64,000 bases of DNA from Chelydra serpentina (GCA_037349315.1 JBAIAC010000006.1:20619501-20683500), one strand, 5' to 3'. Positions 22,641 to 34,600 are shown, numbered from the stretch's first letter. The notes: generated by a model not told the origin, from the letters alone. Numbers and translations are program-made.

Positions 22641-23349
22641 GGTTTGGAGGACAAGTTTGATTTATTTCAATCTTTTTATTCTCCTTCAGAAAAGAGGAAA
22701 AACTCAGATGCTTCAAAATGTATGTTATTCTGTGTGTTGCATTGTGCTTGTGTTATTTAGTTTTCTAGCTTCTGTACAATTGTACTTGAGTTTATATACA
22801 AAATATTTGCTACCTCAGACCCAGACCTGTGAGGTGATGAGCACCCTCCGATTCTAGCAGCAATAACTATTAGAAATAAGGGTGCTTGACACTTCACTGA
22901 ATTGCACCTGTGAATGATGAGCCAGAATGTACAGGGTTATCTATATCTACCTTTGTTGCAGGGGTGTTGTGGTTTTAAGGTGGGTAAATGTTTGTAAAAC
23001 ATTTTGAGATACTCAAATGGAAAGTGGTATAATTGTGATGTATTATTATGTTTGGGGATTTTTTTTGTTTTTGTTTTTTGCTCATTACACTACTTTGTTA
23101 TCCTCTCAATGTTGTAAATATTTAATGTGCTTTGTGATCCTGACTGATCATGCTAGTCTTCTAGTATCTGAATTATTTGTCTTATCAATTATGCTGTTTT
23201 CTAATTTAACAGGGAAATACATTAGTCCTCAGCAAAAAAATGTAGGCAACATTTTATTTCAAGGTAGACTAGTGATTTTTGTGGGTGCTCAACTTGAGTA
23301 GCTTTGATTTTTGGAGAGTGGATGTTCAGCCCTTTTTAAAATCAGGTCC
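22641..23349. other. intergenic sequence, nothing recognised
   Basis: AT-rich; no supported feature. Confidence 0.45.
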
Positions 23350-23982
23350 CTTTAAGGCAGGGGTCTCAAACTCAATTTACTTTAGGGCCAGTGCTACTCC
23401 TCAAATCCTCCCAGCGGGCCAATAATATCATTAAAGATGGTGTTCAGAAAAGAAAATGGTTATATTGTATTTTTAATTTCAAATTTCTTAGAAATAATAG
23501 AACTGTCATACAACTTTATACAATTCTTTGCCTGCCAGAGAGTTTTTAGTGTTTGCCAGACACCTGGCAATGCTTCGGTTCTGTCAGTTTGTTGATGTTT
23601 GGCTTCAGTGACTGAGCAGTTGAAACCTTCAGGATTGCAGCAAGATGTGCATCAGATAGTTGTGTTCGGTATTTTGACTTGTTTATATTCATTGTATCAT
23701 AGAATCTCAGGGTTGGAAGGGACCTCAGGAGGTCATCTAGTCCAACCCCCTGCTCAAAGCAGGACCAACCCCAACTAAATCATCCCAACCAGGGCTTTGT
23801 CAAGCCTGACCTTAAAAACCTCTAAGGAAGAAGATTCCACCACTTCCCTAGGTAACCCATTCCAGTGCTTCACCACCCTACTAGAGAAAAAGTTTTTCCT
23901 AATATCCAACCTAAACCTCCCCCTCTGCAACTTGAGACCATTACTCCTTGTTCTGTCATCTACCACTGAGAACAGTCTAGAC

Positions 23983-25022
23983 CAGTGGTTCCCAAACTGG
24001 GGTTCGTGAACCCCTGGGGGTTCGCAAAGTGTTACAGGAGGGTTCTCAGGAAAAAATTCCCTAATGGCGGACAGAGCTGTCCCTAGGAACCCCGGGCAGC
24101 ACAGGGCCAGCAGCCCGGAGCCCCTGGACTTCCAAGAGCTAAGCAGATCAAAGCAAGCATATTTATCACACTGAGGAGAGTTAAACTTCAAGACTCCTTA
24201 TAAGAAATGGAAAGGGAGGTGGATATTTTTTGCTGTTTTTAAAATTAAATAGGCAGCTAGTATTGTTTTTAAAATTATTATGAAGAACAAGTTTAAGTTT
24301 TGTGTAACGTGTGTTGTTTGCCTGGACTGCTCAAGACCTGAATGCTTGTGTAGGAGGAACTCTTTGAGTTGGCTTCTAAAATACCTTCATGCTGTTTCAC
24401 TTCTGATACTCCTTGATGAAACATAGGAGCCTTGTCTTATAACAGGCTTAGCCCTGGTCTACACTAGCCCCGAAATTCGAACTAAGAAACGCGACTTCAG
24501 CTACGTGAATAACGTAGCTGAAGTCGAACTATCTTAGTTCGAATGAAAAAGCACTTACCCGGGGTCCACACGCGGCGCGCAGGCTCCCCCGTCGACTCCG
24601 CCTACTCCGTTTGTCGAGCTGGATTACCAGCATCGACGGCGGAGCACTTCCTGGTTCGATTTATCGCGTCTAGACAAGACGCGATAAATCGAACCCAGAA
24701 CATCGATCCCGCGCCTCCGACCGGACGCGTAAGTATAGACGTACCCTTATTCAAAGTGATACAAGCTATGAAAGTGAGATCTTGGAAGAGTGTTGCTGTT
24801 TTCATAATTAATAAAAATACTGGAATGATAAAGTATAATTAATAAAGTGTGTAATAAGCATGTCATAAAAACAAATTTTATATTTCCAAGATCACTGCTT
24901 TTATAATTTATACCCAGATAAAGGAGAAAATCCCTGGAAATATTCATTTTTAGGAGCGGGTTCGCGAGACTTGACATTTTAGTGAAAGGGGTTCACAGGT
25001 TGTTAAAGTTTGGGAACCACTG
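23983..25022. mobile_element. inner hAT element inserted in the CR1
   Basis: Ends CAGTGGTTCCCAAACTGG and AAGTTTGGGAACCACTG are inverted copies; perfect 8-bp duplication GTCTAGAC (23975-23982 and 25023-25030). It splits the CR1 reading frame and itself carries a Harbinger MITE at 24451-24746. Confidence 0.95.
24451..24746. mobile_element. Harbinger-type MITE, copy 2
   Basis: Begins GCCCTGGTCTACACTA and ends TATAGACGTACCC, with TTA on both sides (24448-24450 and 24747-24749). It contains both conserved hairpins (CTTCAGCTACGTGAAT... near 24496 and TCGATTTATCGCGTC... near 24655). Confidence 0.92.
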
Positions 25023-27378
25023 GTCTAGACCCATCCTCTTTGGAACCCCCTTTCAGGTAGTTGAAAGCAGCTATCAAATCCCTCATTCTCCTCTTCTGCA
25101 GGCTAAACAATCCCAGTTCCCTCAGCCTCTCCTCATAAGTCATGTGCTCCAGCCCCCTAATCATTTTTGTTGCCCTCCGCTGGACTCTTTCCAATTTATC
25201 CACATCCTTCTTGTAGTGTGGGGCCCAAAACTGGACACAGTACTCCAAATGAGGCCTCACCATTGCCGAATAGAGGGGAATGATCACGTCCCTCGATCTG
25301 CTGGAAATGCCCCTACTTATACAACCCAAAATGCCATTAGCCTTCTTGGCAACAAGGGCACACTGTTGACTCATATTCAGCTTTTCGTCCACCGTAACCC
25401 CTAGGTCCTTTTCTGCAGAACTGCTGCCCAGCCATTCAGTCCCTAGTCTGTAGCAGTGCATGGGATTCTTCCGTCCTAAGTGCAGGACTCTACACTTGTC
25501 CTTGTTGAACCTCATCATATTTCTTTTGGCCCAATCCTCTAATTTGTCTAGGTCCCTCTGTATCCTATCCCTATCCTCCAGCGTATCAACCACTCCTCCC
25601 AGTTTAGTGTCATCTGCAAACTTGCTGAGGGTGCAGTCCACACCCTCCTCCAGATTGTTAATGAAGATATTGAACAAAACCAGCCCCAGCACCGACCCTT
25701 GGGGCACTCCACTTGATACCGGCTGCCAACTAGACATGGAACCATTGATCACTACCCGTTGAGCCCGACCGTCTAGCCAGTTTTCTATCCACCTTACCGT
25801 CCATTCATCCAGCCCATACTTCTTTAACTTGCTGGCAAGAATACTGTGGGAGACTGTATCAAAAGCTTTGCTAAAGTCAAGAAATAGCACATCCACTGCT
25901 TTCCCCTCATCCACAGAGCCAGTTATCTCATCATAGAAGGCAATTAGGTTAGTCAGGCATGACTTGCCCTTGGTGAATCCATGCTGACTGTTCCTGATCA
26001 CTTTCCTCTCCTTTAAGTGGTTCAGAATTGATTCCTTGAGGACCTGTTCCATGATTTTTCCAGGGACTGAGGTGAGACTGACTGGCCTGTAGTTCCCTGG
26101 ATCTTCCTTCTTCCCTTTTTTAAAGATGGGCACTACATTAGCTTTTTTCCAGTCATCCGGGACCTTCCCCGATTGCCATGATTTTTCAAAGATAATGGCC
26201 AATGGCTCTGCAATCACATCGGCCAACTCCTTTAGCACCCTCAGATGCAGTGTATCCGGCGCCATGGACTTGTGCTCATCCAGCTTTTCTAAATAGTCCC
26301 GAACTATTTCTTTCTCCACAGAGGGCTGGTCACCTCCTCCCCATACCGTGCTGCGGAGTGCAGCCGTTTGGGAGCTGACCTTGTCTGTGAAGACAAAGGC
26401 AAAAAAAGCATTGAGTACACTAGCTTTCTCCACATCCTCTGTTACTAGGTTCCCTCCCTCATTCAGCAAGGGGCCCACACTTTCCTTGACTTTCTTCTTG
26501 TTGCTAACATACCTGAAGAAACCCATCTTGTTACTCCTAACATCTCTGGCTAGCTGCAACTCCAAGTGTGATTTGCCCTTCCTAATTTCACTCCTGCATG
26601 CCTGAACAATCCTTTTATACTCCTCCCTGGTCATTTGTCCAATCTTCCACTTCTTGTAAGCTGCTTTTTTGTGTTTAAGATGAGCAAGGATTTCACTGTT
26701 AAGCCAAGCTGGTTGCCTGCCATATTTACTTGTCTTTCTACACATCGGGATGGTTTGTTCCTGCAACCTCAATAAGGATTCTTTAAAATACAGCCAGCTT
26801 TCCTCCACTCCTTTCCCCCTCATGTTATTCTCCCAGGGGACCTTGCCCATCAGTTCCCTGAGGGAGTCGAAGTCTGCTTTTCTGAAGTCCAGGGTCTCTG
26901 TTCTACTGCTCTCCTTTCTTCCTTGTGTCAGGATCCTGAACTCGACCATCTCATGGTCACTGCCTCCCAGGTTCCCATCCACTATTGCTTGCTCTACTAT
27001 TTCTTCCCTGTTTGTGAGCAGCAGGTCAAGAAGAGCTTTTCCCCTAGTTGGTTCCTCCAGCACTTGCACCAGGAAATTGTCCCCTACACTTTCCAAAAAC
27101 TTCCTGGATTGTCTGTGCACCGCTGTATTGCTCTCCCAGCAGATATCGGGGTGATTAAAGTCACCCATGAGAACCAGGGCCTGTGATCTAGCAACTTCTG
27201 TTAGTTGCTGGAAGAAAGCCTCGTCCACCTCATCCCCCTGGTCTGGTGGTCTGTAGCAGACTCCCACCACGACATTACCCTTGTTGCTGAGACTTCTAAA
27301 TTTAATCCAGAGACTCTCAGGTTTTTCTGCAGTTTCATACTGGAGCTCTGAGCAGTCATACTGCTCTCTTACATACAA
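25003..27378 (-). pseudogene. CR1 ORF2 remnant: endonuclease C-part and reverse transcriptase
   Basis: An open frame of 791 codons without a stop. In order: the C-terminal half of an exonuclease/endonuclease/phosphatase-type domain ([23 protein letters not shown]), a linker, and a non-LTR reverse transcriptase with [19 protein letters not shown] and the catalytic FADDT (about residues 587-591), then the conserved thumb/C-terminal region ([22 protein letters not shown]). Upstream, the frame continues into the endonuclease but meets an in-frame TGA at 27430-27432. Downstream, the last approximately 65 residues ([23 protein letters not shown]) lie beyond the hAT insertion, on the minus strand at about 23775-23974. 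The element cannot make a complete protein. Confidence 0.9.
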
Positions 27379-27687
27379 TGCAACTCCCCCACCTTTTCTG
27401 CCCTGCCTGTCCTTTCTGACAAGTTTATATCAATCCATGACAGTACTCCAATCATGTGAGTTATCCCACCAAGTCTCTGTTATTCCAATTACATCATAAT
27501 TCCTTGACTGTGCCAGGACTTCCAGTTCTCCCTGCTTGTTCCCCAGGCTTCTTGCATTTGTGTATAAGCATTTAAGATAATTCATTTAAGATAAGGCATT
27601 TAAGAAAAAAGCGACGCTGCCTCCATGGCTGACTCTGCCCGGCGACTAGTGATGGTATCTCTGTCCCTCTCCCCCAGCCAATGGAGC

Positions 27688-28157
27688 TATAGGCGCTGAC
27701 TCCACGGGTGCTCCGGGGCTGGAGCACCCATGGGGAAAAATTAGTGGGTGCTCTGCACCCACCGGCAGCCAAGCTCCCCGCTCCCCCGCCTCACTTGCTC
27801 CTCCTCCCCCCAGCATGCCGCGTCTACGCTCCTCCCTTCTTCCCAGCGCTTGCCACAGTTGTAGCAAGCTCTGGGAGGGAGCGGGGAGGAGCAGGAACGT
27901 AGCATGCTCCGGGGAGGAGGCGGGGCCGTGGCGGGATTTGGGGAAGGAGTCGAATAGGGGCACGGAGGGGGTGGCGGTGGGGCGGGGACTTTCGGGAAGG
28001 GGTTGGAATGGGGACGGGAAGGGGTGGAGTGGGGGTGGAGACTTTGGGGCAGGGGTTGGAATGGGAGCAAGAGGGGGCGGGGCAGAGGTGGAGTCAGGGC
28101 GGGGCCAGGGGCAGAGGAGGGTTGAACACCCATCGGCGCCAGAAAAAGTCAGTGCCT
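27688..28157. mobile_element. hAT-like MITE of the GGCGCCGACT family, copy 2
   Basis: Left end TATAGGCGCTGACTCC is mirrored by AAAAAGTCAGTGCCT. The flanks ATGGAGC and ATGGGAGC fit an 8-bp duplication with one base lost on the left. It lies inside the outer hAT. Confidence 0.8.
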
Positions 28158-28296
28158 ATGGGAGCTGCGAGGGGTGGCACTTGCAGCAGACATTGGGCAG
28201 CGTGTCTGCATGTGTCTCCTCTGCGGGCCACAGTGGGGAGGTTCTCGGGCCGCAGATGGCCCACGGGCCGGGACTTTGAGACCCCCTGCTTTAAGG

Positions 28297-28607
28297 AGCT
28301 TCAAGTTGGGCACCCAAAATCACTTTTTTGAAAATCTTGGCTCTGGAGACTTTGTCTTATGAGGCAGGAAGCAGTGTTTTGAGGGACAGTATTCAGATGA
28401 GTGGGCTTGGTAATGTCTTTTCCAATTTCTGCTAGATCCTTGAGAAAGTATAAAATTAATCTTCAGGGATCAAGTTCTACCCCTTGACTTACATCACACA
28501 GAACCCCAATGAAATCAGGGTAGAACAAGGCCCTATGTTTTAGTGCTCCCTTGAGATGAGTATTAAGAAAAACAGAAGCCTGGTCAGATAATAGCATGGT
28601 CTTTATC
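28297..28607. other. intergenic sequence, nothing recognised
   Basis: No supported feature. Confidence 0.45.
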
Positions 28608-28615
28608 ATGTATTA

Positions 28616-29005
28616 CAGGGTTGGCCAACCTGAGCCTGAGAAGGAGCCAGAATTTACCAATGTACATTGCCAAAGAGCCACAGTAATACATCAGTAGCCC
28701 CCCATCAGCTCTTCCCCCGCACCCTCCCAGCGCCTCCCGCCACCGGCTGGCAGCCCCGCCAATCAGCACCTCCCCCTCCCTCCCCATCAGCTGTTTCATG
28801 GCATGCAGGAGGCTGGGAGAGGGAGGGAGCGAAGGCACAGAAGGCTCAGGGGAGGGCGCAGGAAGTGGTGGGAGTGGGGGCAGAGTCAGGGGTTGAGCAG
28901 TGAGCACCACCTGGCACATTGGAAAGTTGGTGCCTGTACAAGGAGCCGCATATTAACTTCTGAAGAGCCGCATGTGGCTCCGGAGCCACAGGTTGGCCAC
29001 CTCTG
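28616..29005. mobile_element. non-autonomous hAT element
   Basis: Ends CAGGGTTGGCCAACCTGAG and CACAGGTTGGCCACCTCTG are inverted copies; perfect 8-bp duplication ATGTATTA (28608-28615 and 29006-29013). Confidence 0.94.
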
Positions 29006-29013
29006 ATGTATTA

Positions 29014-29589
29014 GATTAAATCAGCAATCCGTATAGATATATATCCCTCTTTTAAGTTTTATACATGTGTCTATTAAAATCTTTCATGTTTTGAAGGGTT
29101 CTGGAGGCCTTAGATAGCTTTTGTAACCCAATTTGTTTCATTTTTCATTGGGTGGATAATTCAAAGTCACCTGACATTAAATATTTTGGATACTTTGAGA
29201 AATATTTCAATAGAAAATTAATTTGAAATGTATAGGTTCTCTATGGTTTATCTTCTGTCTCCCATTTTTGCTTTCATAGTACTAACCTTCATGCTTTTGT
29301 CTCTAGATTGGCCCAGGGTTTGCATTGGGAAACCTAAACAAAAGAAAAGGACTGCTGCCTAAAGATAAGGAAGCAAACCGTCAGAAGCTTTCAGGATTCA
29401 AGATTAGTCTATACATAGCTGAACCCATGTCCATAAGTGCATCTGTGATCTTTTCTTTATTAGTTCTATGTAATAAATTCATCCATAATCAGTCATTAAT
29501 AAAAAATGTAAAAAATGCATTCAGCCATGTTTTGTAATGAAGAATTTGTTAAGCAATATCATGCAGTAGCTCAGACCTGCGTATGACTT
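29014..29589. other. intergenic sequence; exon-like patch near 29306-29400
   Basis: A TTTGTCTCTAG acceptor-like site at 29306 precedes a short open frame (Lys/Asn-rich, GNLNKRKGLLPKDKEANRQK). No good donor follows and I recognise no protein family, so it is not called as a gene. Confidence 0.35.
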
Positions 29590-30190
29590 CACAGAATTGT
29601 AGATACATAGGGCTGGAAGGAACCTCACAAGGTCATCTAGTCCGGCCCCCTGTGCTAGATCAATCCTGACCAAAGTTTGTCTAACCTCTTGCTGAAAACC
29701 TCTAGTGATGGAGATTCCACAACCTCCCTCAGAAACCTATTCCAATGCTTAACTGTCCTTTTAGTTAGAAAGTTTTTCCTAATATCTAACCTAAATCTCC
29801 CTTACTGATTAAACCCATTACTTTTTGTCCTATCTTAAGTGGGCATGGACAACTGACCACCAGCCTCTTGACTTTATAACAGCTCTTAATGTATCTGAAA
29901 ACTATTATCAAGTTCCCCCTCAGGCTTCTTTTCTCAAGACTAAATATGCCTTTTTTTTGTATTATATTTCCTTGTAGCTGAAGGGGTGCCCTGACTGTAC
30001 TCCAGCTGAGGCCGCATAAGTGTGGAGTACAGTGAAACAATTCCCTCCCACCTCTTTGAAATGGCACTCTTGTTCATATAACCCAGAATATGTGTCTTTT
30101 TTGCAACTGCATCACATTGTCAGCTATATTCAATTTGTGATTCACTGTAACTCTCAGATCCTGTTCTGCAGTATTACTGCCTAGCCAGTT
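29590..30190 (-). repeat. CR1 LINE 3' fragment
   Basis: On the + strand: GGGCTGGAAGGAACCTCACA, then AAGGTCATCTAGTC, GAGATTCCACAACCTCCCT, AAGTTTTTCCTAATATCTAA. This is the CR1 C-terminal coding and 3' end in minus orientation, with many changes. Confidence 0.85.
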
Positions 30191-30198
30191 TTTGACAT

Positions 30199-30665
30199 TT
30201 TCATAGAAGTGTAGGACTGGAAGGGACTTCATCTAATCCAATCCCCTGCACTCAAGGCAGGACTACGTAATAACTAGACCATTCTTGACAGGTGTTTGTC
30301 AAACTTGACCTCCAGTGACAGAGATTCCACAACAGCCTTAGGCAATTGGTTCCAGTGCTTAACTATCCTGACAGGAAGTTTTTCCTAATGTCCAACCTAA
30401 CCCCGTCCCCTTTGCTGCAGTTTAACCTCTAAGGAGAGGACAAGAATCCATGGACTTAAAGAAAACCATTTTTCACCCTCCTCCTTGTAACAACTTGAAA
30501 ACTGTTATCGTGTGTGTGTCCCCCAGTCTTCTCTTCTCGAGACTGAACCCATTTTTTTCAATCTTCCCTCATAGGTCCTGTTTTCTAGACCTTTAATCAT
30601 TTGTGCTGCTCTGGGGACACTGGACTTTCTCCTACGTTTTCCCATTTGTCCTTGTGTATCTGATT
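30199..30665 (-). repeat. CR1 LINE 3' fragment, second copy
   Basis: Restarts at CATAGAAGTGTAGGACTGG and again passes through the CR1 3' region (GGAAGGGACTTCATC, AGATTCCACAACAGCC, GGAAGTTTTTCCTAATGTCC). This second copy lies directly beside the first. Confidence 0.83.
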
Positions 30666-31054
30666 TTTCATTGCAGCACTTTTGCACCTGCTGCCTTCCC
30701 TGGCTGCTAGCTTGTTGCTTGCAGGACAGAGTTCTCCCTTTCGTCAAGGGAGCGCTGATTGCTTCAGTCTTTCGAGCTCAGGCCCAGCCCTAGCTGGGAA
30801 ACTCACAAGAAAAGGGCGGTGTCTGCAGGAGACCAAACGCTTTTGCGTCTCTGCCTGGGGCGCAAGCGGCTCAGGGGCTGCCCGGCACGGGGAAGGGCTG
30901 CGTAGCGCACAGCCCAGAGCCAGCACGCTTGTGGCGGGACATCGCTGTACCTGAGCTCGGGGCTAACCCAGCCCCAGGGCCCCGCGCAGGCAGCTCTCAC
31001 GGGCGCGCGGCCCTGGGCAGACGCTTTGAACCCACGCGTGGGGAGGCGAATGAA

Positions 31055-31073
31055 ACTACGAGTCCCAGAATGC
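31055..31073 (+). promoter_or_regulatory. ZNF143/Staf-type site (ACTACNNNTCCCAGAATGC)
   Basis: ACTACGAGTCCCAGAATGC fits the long ZNF143 binding motif common in vertebrate CpG-island promoters. It lies about 170-190 bp upstream of the RDH14 ATG. Confidence 0.6.
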
Positions 31074-31097
31074 AAAGCGAAGGGGACCGCGGGGGGC

Positions 31098-31107
31098 GGC
31101 CAATCGG
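31098..31107 (+). promoter_or_regulatory. CCAAT box (GGCCAATCGG)
   Basis: Consensus NF-Y type CCAAT element about 140 bp before the RDH14 start codon, within the CpG island. Confidence 0.5.
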
Positions 31108-31243
31108 CATCTAACCGCCGGTACGCGGCGCTGGGCGGGGCTTCCGGCGGCGTTGTAGCGCCGGCCGCGCCCTGGGGAAAACGCCGGGGCAAGTGTCGTT
31201 CGGCCCCTGCTCGCGGCTCCCTCCTGGCCCCGAGCGCTGGGCT

Positions 31244-31600
31244 ATGGCCGCTGCGGCGTTGCTGGCCGCGGCGCTGGGCGGGGGGCTGCTGCTCATCGCC
31301 CGCCGCTACCTGACCGGGGCCGGCCGGGCTCCGCGGAGCGCGGCGGCCGCGCTGATGCGGGGCAAGACGGTGATCGTCACGGGCGCGAACAGCGGGCTGG
31401 GCCGGGCCACGGCGGCCGAGCTGCTGCGGAGCCAGGCCCGGGTGATCCTGGCCTGCCGGGACCGCGGCCGGGCCGAGCAGGCGGCCCGCGAGATCCGCGC
31501 CGAGCTGGGCGCCCAGGCGGAGGGCGGGGAGCTGGTGATCAGGGAGCTGGACCTGGCCTCGCTGCGCTCCGTGCGCAGCTTCTGCCAGCGGGTGCTGCAG
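31244..31600 (+). CDS. RDH14: RDH14 coding exon 1
   Basis: 119 codons, extremely CpG-rich, from GCTATGG to a CTGCAG|GTACCG donor. Carries the membrane segment and the TGANSGLG cofactor motif. Confidence 0.95.
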
Positions 31601-34600
31601 GTACCGGGGCGGGGCCGGGGAGAGGGTAGGCTAGGGGGAGGGTGGGCGGGCTGGGGGGTGAAGAGGGGGCAGAGGAAGGGCTGGGGGGGAGAAGAGGAGG
31701 GAGGGGGCAGAGGAAGGGAGGACGTAGGCTTGGGGTAAGGGTGGAGGAAGGTGGCAGAACGGAGGGTAGGTTGGGAGGGATAGGGAAGGAGAGAAGGGAT
31801 AAGGCTCAGGAGAAGGATGGGGGAGGGTTGGGATGAGGAGAGGGGGAATCTGGTATGGGAGTTACAGGGCCTTGGGGAAGGTAATAGGGGAGGTGGCATG
31901 TGAGGGAATGAGTTGATCCAAGGGCAGAGAGCTTGACTGGGGAGAAGCAAGAGGAGGGGGTGCTGGGGATGGGGAGGACACCCAGCTAGTTGGGTATGGG
32001 ATGGGTGACCCCATCTGGCAAAGGGGTCAAGAAGGAGGAAACGTTTTTAGGGGGATGGTTGGGTTGAAGATGGAGAGATGCTGATAAGTGGAAGATGCAG
32101 GGCTTGGGATAAGGCTATGCAGGGATTGGCATGGAGAGGAAGGGTGGGCCCTGCTGGTATGTAGGCATGAAGGGCAGAAGCATCCAGACATAGCTTTGCC
32201 ACCATACTGTCCTTCGTAGAGGACTGGAGTTTGTCAGCAAATCATTCTGCATGCCTAATTAGCAGCCCTTGTGCACGTTTGCAACTCATGAACATTCGTG
32301 CCTCTCACGCCCTCATCCAGCAAGGGCTACTCAGTCTTCAAATTACCCCTTTGTTGACTTGGGGTTCTTCAATGCTGAAATTGAGTGAAGATTTGTCAGA
32401 GCTATTCTTGTATCTTGTAGGGCATTAAAAATACATCCCAAAATATTTTGGGATTAATGTAATGTTTTGGTGCATTCTTAAGCATTGATTTTTTTAACCC
32501 AGGGAACAAAGCCTTATTAGGCCAAAACGCCTTTCCTAGGGAAATTTTCCTGTTCCACTAGCTGTGTTGACTGGTAAGAAGAGGGACTGGGCCCATGGAG
32601 TTCTACAGTGCAGCCAGAAATCACCTTCACGAGCTTATGTCAAGATGGAGCAGGCAAGGGGCGACCACTTATTTCTGGGGGCAAAAAAAAACCCTAGGGC
32701 AGCTGTAATCTGCTGCAGTTTATTCTTCAAGGCATCTGGGAACTTGTGGCTGCAAATTGGCTTAAGTTTGAGCCCCCTTCTACTTACTCAGGCCGGGCTG
32801 GTTTGTTTACCTGCTGCGTCTGCAGGTTCGGCTGATCGCGGCTCCCACTGGCCGCGGTTCGCCATTCCAGGCCAATGGGGGCTGCGGGAAGTGGCATGGG
32901 CCGAAGGATGTGCTGGCTGCCGCTTCCCGCAGCCCCCATTGGCCTGGAGCGGCAAATCGCAGCCAGTGGGAGCTGTGATCGGCCGAATGTGTGGACGCAG
33001 CAGGTAAACAAATCGTCCTGACCCGCCAGGGGGCTTACCCTGATGGGCCGTGTGCCAAAGGTTGCCGATCCCTGGCATAAAGGATAGGATGCAGTGAGAG
33101 AGCACTTCGTGGTGTCATCTGAATCCAACCTACATTCATCACATTTCTATTACAGTACACCCTCTCTCTAATGCCCTTCATAATAAGGAATCTTTGGATA
33201 TAATGAACCCAGTCCCTGGATCCCACCTCCAGCCATGGGGCTGTGTCTGGGGCTGTCAGTCACGGGGCTGGAGGAGCTGTCAGCTGCAGCCCTGGGGATG
33301 GAGGAGCTGTCTTCCCCACTCCTCCTCCCCTCTCCGTGATGGGTCTCTTTTGGTATAATGACCCCCCCTGGCTATAATGAACAAATGGCTTGGATCCTGA
33401 GGGGTTTGTTATATCGAAGGTGTACTGTATGTCCATAATCATTCTGACTTTGTCAGACCTATCCTGGATCCTGCAAGCCTAATTTGTGAGATGCTCACTA
33501 GGGTCCTACACAGCGGTTCTCATACTTTTGTACTGGTGACCCCTTTCACATAGCAAGCCTCAGAGTGCAACCCCCCTCAATAAATTAAAAACACTTTTAA
33601 ATATATTTAACACCATTATAAATGCTGGAGGCAAAGCGGGGTTTTAGGTGGAGGCTGACAGCTCGCGACCCCCCAGGTAATAACCTTGTGACCCCCTGAA
33701 GGGTCCCAGCCCCCAGTTTGAGAACCCCTGTCTTACAGGGTTTCCTAAGAGATTTTGTAGAAGAGCATGAGCAAGCCACCAAATGGTTTCACTAGGCATC
33801 TCATAGATACAATTTACACTGTTTAGGGATATCCCAAAATAGAGAAGAGGGTGTGTGCTGTGGGAAACTACATAATGGTAAAAAATGAGCTAATGCTGGA
33901 ACTGCCACCCTGTATAACTCGGGGGTAAATATGTTCTTGATATAATGTTCTTAACCCATGAAATGTCATCTTAACACTTGATGTTTCAACATAACTTCAC
34001 ATTAATAATAATGGGATGAATGTTCTCTTTCTCTTCACCCTTTTGGGCCTTTAACATAATTTGCCAGGAAGCGGGTGTCATATCTGAGTGTCTCCCAAGT
34101 ATTTAAAATCAGAAAATATAGCGATTGGGAGGTATGATGAAGAAACTGTATCATCTTTGAAACAGATTGGGTTGAGTGTTTTTCAGATGCTACATCTCTG
34201 GGTGCAATTCACAGGGCAGGTCCGTGCACTGGAAAGTAAGGTTTGACATATAGGTAAGCAAGAAAACCAGAAGGAATAAGTCAGGACCCAGTTTCATCTT
34301 TTAGGATTTTACTATCTCGTCTTGGGAGAGGGGGAAGGTTTCTCTGATGCTGGAGAAAAGGGAAGTGAATAGCTTTCTCTTGTTGATACTCTTAATAGGA
34401 ACAAAAAGTGAATCATCTTCGATTAAATAAAGATGAGATGTAAACATGAGTTTCTAATGTGACATGCTAGATTCACTTCACAGGATTTGTGTTAACACTT
34501 TCTTCTGTCTTGGGTTGTGTGGATTCCCATTTCCTGAACTGAGGAACAATAAGGAAAATCTAGTCAAAACTATTCACAATTTTCTGTTAGAATCAGGTGA

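Larger units (their letters stand above)
23693..27590 (-). mobile_element. CR1 LINE, 5'-truncated, minus strand
   Basis: Read on the minus strand it runs from the endonuclease domain (GITETWW motif near 27480) through the reverse transcriptase to the CR1 3' end, GATTCTATGAT at about 23697-23707, with no poly(A) tail, as typical for CR1. ORF1 and the beginning of ORF2 are absent (5' truncation, the usual fate of CR1). The coding part is interrupted near its C-terminus by the hAT at 23983-25022. Confidence 0.93.
23358..28288. mobile_element. outer hAT element carrying nested insertions
   Basis: Starts CAGGGGTCTCAAACTC and ends ACTTTGAGACCCCCTG; perfect 8-bp duplication CTTTAAGG at 23350-23357 and 28289-28296. 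Only about 340 bp at the left and 230 bp at the right (with some between) belong to the hAT itself. The rest is a CR1 LINE (about 23693-27590) and a GGCGCCGACT-family MITE (27688-28157) that inserted later. Confidence 0.9.
30830..31620 (+). promoter_or_regulatory. RDH14: CpG island / promoter of RDH14
   Basis: CpG-dense, GC-rich sequence covering the 5' flank and the whole first coding exon of RDH14. Contains a CCAAT box and a ZNF143/Staf-type motif upstream of the ATG; no TATA box is evident. Confidence 0.75.

Noticed and set aside
31306..31950. 214-codon minus-strand frame over RDH14 exon 1
   Set aside because: Antisense shadow of GC-rich coding sequence and purine-rich intron; no family similarity.
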